DNA of 63,481 nucleotides, from contig PWLM01000189.1 in the NCBI GenBank assembly GCA_003560495.1, positions 1 to 63,481 on the forward strand, written 5' to 3'. The position numbers and the translations under genes were made by a program. Positions 62,322 to 63,481 of this stretch are shown here, piece after piece; positions within the stretch are counted from its first letter, which is position 1, and every line of letters begins with the position of its first letter. Under the pieces are notes generated by a model. That model was not told where the DNA came from, ran no database searches, and was given only the letters and a program-made list of their open reading frames with translations. Origin of the DNA: Bacillus sp. (in: firmicutes) (GTDB lineage Bacteria > Bacillota > Bacilli > Bacillales > Salisediminibacteriaceae).

Positions 62322-62696
62322 ATGGACTGGTGGATTTTGATTATTATAACGCTTATTTTAGTAGGTTTTCTGCTTTACCGTATGAAAAAGCCTAATTATC
62401 TGACTGCTCTGACGCAGGAGGAATTTACTAAAAACTACCGGAAAGCACAGCTGATTGATGTACGGGAGGAACGGGAATTTAAAACGGGTCATATTCTGGG
62501 CGCCAGAAATATTCCTCTCTCCCAGCTGCGTATGCGCTCCGGGGAAATCCGTACCGATAAACCTGTCTACATGTACGATCAAAACGGTTCCCGCTCGATT
62601 CAGGCAGCAAAACTGCTGAAAAAAAAGCGGGGCGCTGAGGATTTGTATATGCTTAAAGGCGGCTTCAAAAAATGGACGGGAAAAATTAAAAAATAA
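62322..62696 (+). CDS. yqhL: Membrane-anchored rhodanese-like protein YqhL, active-site Cys replaced
   Basis: 124 residues from an ATG at 62322 with AAAGGAGTGG upstream. One N-terminal membrane helix (3-20) is followed by a rhodanese domain: LIDVREEREFKTGHILGARNIPL and YMLKGGFKKW. The catalytic loop reads YDQNGSRS where active rhodaneses have CxxGxRS, so the sulfur-carrying Cys is Asp and sulfurtransferase activity is not expected. A binding or scaffolding role is more likely. The same position next to lipM is kept in B. subtilis. Confidence 0.9.
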   Translation: MDWWILIIITLILVGFLLYRMKKPNYLTALTQEEFTKNYRKAQLIDVREEREFKTGHILGARNIPLSQLRMRSGEIRTDKPVYMYDQNGSRSIQAAKLLKKKRGAEDLYMLKGGFKKWTGKIKK

Positions 62697-62739
62697 AAAA
62701 GACCCGGAAGCCTTTATTACGGCTTCCGGGATCTTTTTT
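62695..62739. terminator. Bidirectional terminator between yqhL and gcvPB
   Basis: CCCGGAAGCC and GGCTTCCGGG pair around an 8-nt loop, with A6GA on the left and TCTTTTTT on the right. Confidence 0.93.
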
Positions 62740-62768
62740 GTATTCTTTTAATAATATTTCTCAAATGA

Positions 62769-63481
62769 TCAGCTTTTTGTTGAAACATAGGCTTCCCGGC
62801 TGTATTTAAGCACCGGTTTTCTGGCCGCTGTAGTTTCATCAAGGCGTCCTATTACAGTACTGTGAGGCGCTTCCTGAACTACTTCCGGAGTGTTTTCAGC
62901 TTCCTCTGCTATTTGAATCATTGCATCACAGAACTCATCCAGCGTCTCCTTGGATTCTGTTTCTGTAGGTTCCACCATCAGACATTCCTCTACATTGATC
63001 GGGAAGTAAATCGTCGGCGGGTGGTATCCAAAGTCCAGAAGACGTTTTGCCATATCCAGTGTACGGACGCCGAGCTTCTTCTGTCTTTTACCGGAAAGAA
63101 CAAATTCATGCTTACAGTGCTGCTCGTACGGCGTATCGAAATAAGGCTGGAGCCGGCGCAGCATGTAGTTTGCATTCAGAACGGCCTGAAGAGAAACCTG
63201 CTTCAACCCTTCCGGCCCCATCGTCCGGATGTACGTATATGCTCTGACATTAATACCAAAATTACCATAATATGGTTTTACACGTCCGATCGTTTCCGGA
63301 AAGTCATAGGAGAACGTGTAGTGTTCCCCTTCTTTAGCAATTATCGGTGCAGGAAGATAAGGAACGAGATCCTTTTTCACTCCTACCGGCCCGGATCCCG
63401 GTCCCCCTCCACCGTGAGGAGTGGTAAAGGTCTTATGAAGATTCAAATGTACAACATCGAAACCCATATCTCCCGGCCGGG
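62769..63481 (-). CDS. gcvPB: Glycine dehydrogenase (decarboxylating) subunit 2, N-terminus cut by window
   Basis: The last 237 or so residues of the P-protein beta half are visible; the frame runs out of the window at 63481 (reading RPGDMG there), so the ATG at 63467 is internal. The pyridoxal-phosphate lysine is in NLHKTF, followed by a glycine-rich loop ([10 protein letters not shown]) and YGNFG. The glycine cleavage system decarboxylates glycine and passes the aminomethyl group to lipoylated GcvH. In B. subtilis gcvPB ends the gcvT-gcvPA-gcvPB operon near yqhL, which matches. Confidence 0.96.
   Translation of the reverse strand, partial: RPGDMGFDVVHLNLHKTFTTPHGGGGPGSGPVGVKKDLVPYLPAPIIAKEGEHYTFSYDFPETIGRVKPYYGNFGINVRAYTYIRTMGPEGLKQVSLQAVLNANYMLRRLQPYFDTPYEQHCKHEFVLSGKRQKKLGVRTLDMAKRLLDFGYHPPTIYFPINVEECLMVEPTETESKETLDEFCDAMIQIAEEAENTPEVVQEAPHSTVIGRLDETTAARKPVLKYSREAYVSTKS

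Noticed and set aside
1-63481. CRISPR arrays, insertion sequences, integrase or prophage genes
   Set aside because: No regularly spaced repeats, transposase or recombinase motifs were seen on either strand.

Overview
The window is a 63.5 kb chromosomal segment of a low-to-moderate GC Gram-positive rod of the family Bacillaceae. From position 13.7 kb to the right end the gene order follows the Bacillus subtilis yqh-yqi-yqj chromosome arm almost gene for gene: SDR/proI, dinB, yqjE-yqjD-yqjC-mutase, yqjA, brxB, bkd operon, yqzF, spo0A, recN, argR, tlyA, dxs, ispA, xseBA, folD, nusB, asp23-like, accCB, efp, papQ, yqhP, mntR, lipM, yqhL, gcvPB. Several features point to a salt- or alkali-adapted, pigmented, probably non-spore-forming member (compare Alkalicoccus or Salisediminibacterium; inference): a NaChBac-type sodium channel, a full glycosylated-carotenoid gene set, an OLE RNA with its OapA partner, and the absence of spoIVB and the spoIIIA operon from the slots they occupy in B. 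subtilis.

Layout. 1-3.3 kb: end of a TlpA/ResA-like thioredoxin, uppP with a structured leader, a PTS EIIA-Glc protein and a HAD phosphatase. 3.8-13.1 kb: a carotenoid island of two convergent operons, cruF-acyltransferase-glycosyltransferase-crtP on the plus strand and desaturase-crtN-crtM on the minus strand, plus a SAM methyltransferase. The minus-strand crt operon and the methyltransferase each carry a sigma-B-type promoter with the same spacing. 13.2-20 kb: LMW phosphatase, SDR, proI, sodium channel, tnrA with a TnrA box upstream, darB, an SRPBCC protein, dinB broken by one in-frame stop, and a small sigma-region-3-like protein. 20.2-25.4 kb: propionate/methylmalonyl-CoA genes, with a split mutase whose B12-binding subunit is fused to the epimerase. 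25.5-28.7 kb: the small stressosome protein Prli42, yqjA, a tRNA-Arg and bacilliredoxin BrxB. 28.9-39.1 kb: the complete branched-chain keto-acid operon ptb-bcd-buk-lpdV-bkdAA-bkdAB-bkdB with a -24/-12 promoter, candidate enhancer sites and the sigma-54 activator gene bkdR. 39.2-53.5 kb: spo0A, DNA repair, isoprenoid, folate and fatty-acid synthesis genes, interrupted between ispA and oapA by a 559-nt structured RNA gene (OLE). 53.8-63.5 kb: efp, papQ, membrane proteins, mntR, a class II (B12) ribonucleotide reductase preceded by paired NrdR boxes, lipM, a rhodanese-like protein lacking its cysteine, and a truncated gcvPB.

How the genes fit together. Branched-chain amino acids feed Bcd and the Bkd complex; the acyl-CoAs supply fatty-acid primers or energy through Ptb/Buk, and propionyl-CoA would enter the carboxylase/epimerase/mutase set. 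Dxs and IspA make farnesyl diphosphate, the substrate CrtM would use for C30 carotenoids. Prli42 together with the sigma-B-type promoters suggests that pigment synthesis belongs to the general stress response. OLE RNA and OapA are known from alkaliphilic and anaerobic Firmicutes, where they form a membrane ribonucleoprotein. The most notable observations are the OLE locus, the sigma-B-linked carotenoid and methyltransferase pair, the B12-domain/epimerase fusion, the TnrA and NrdR sites, the dinB nonsense codon, and spo0A kept while neighbouring sporulation genes are gone.
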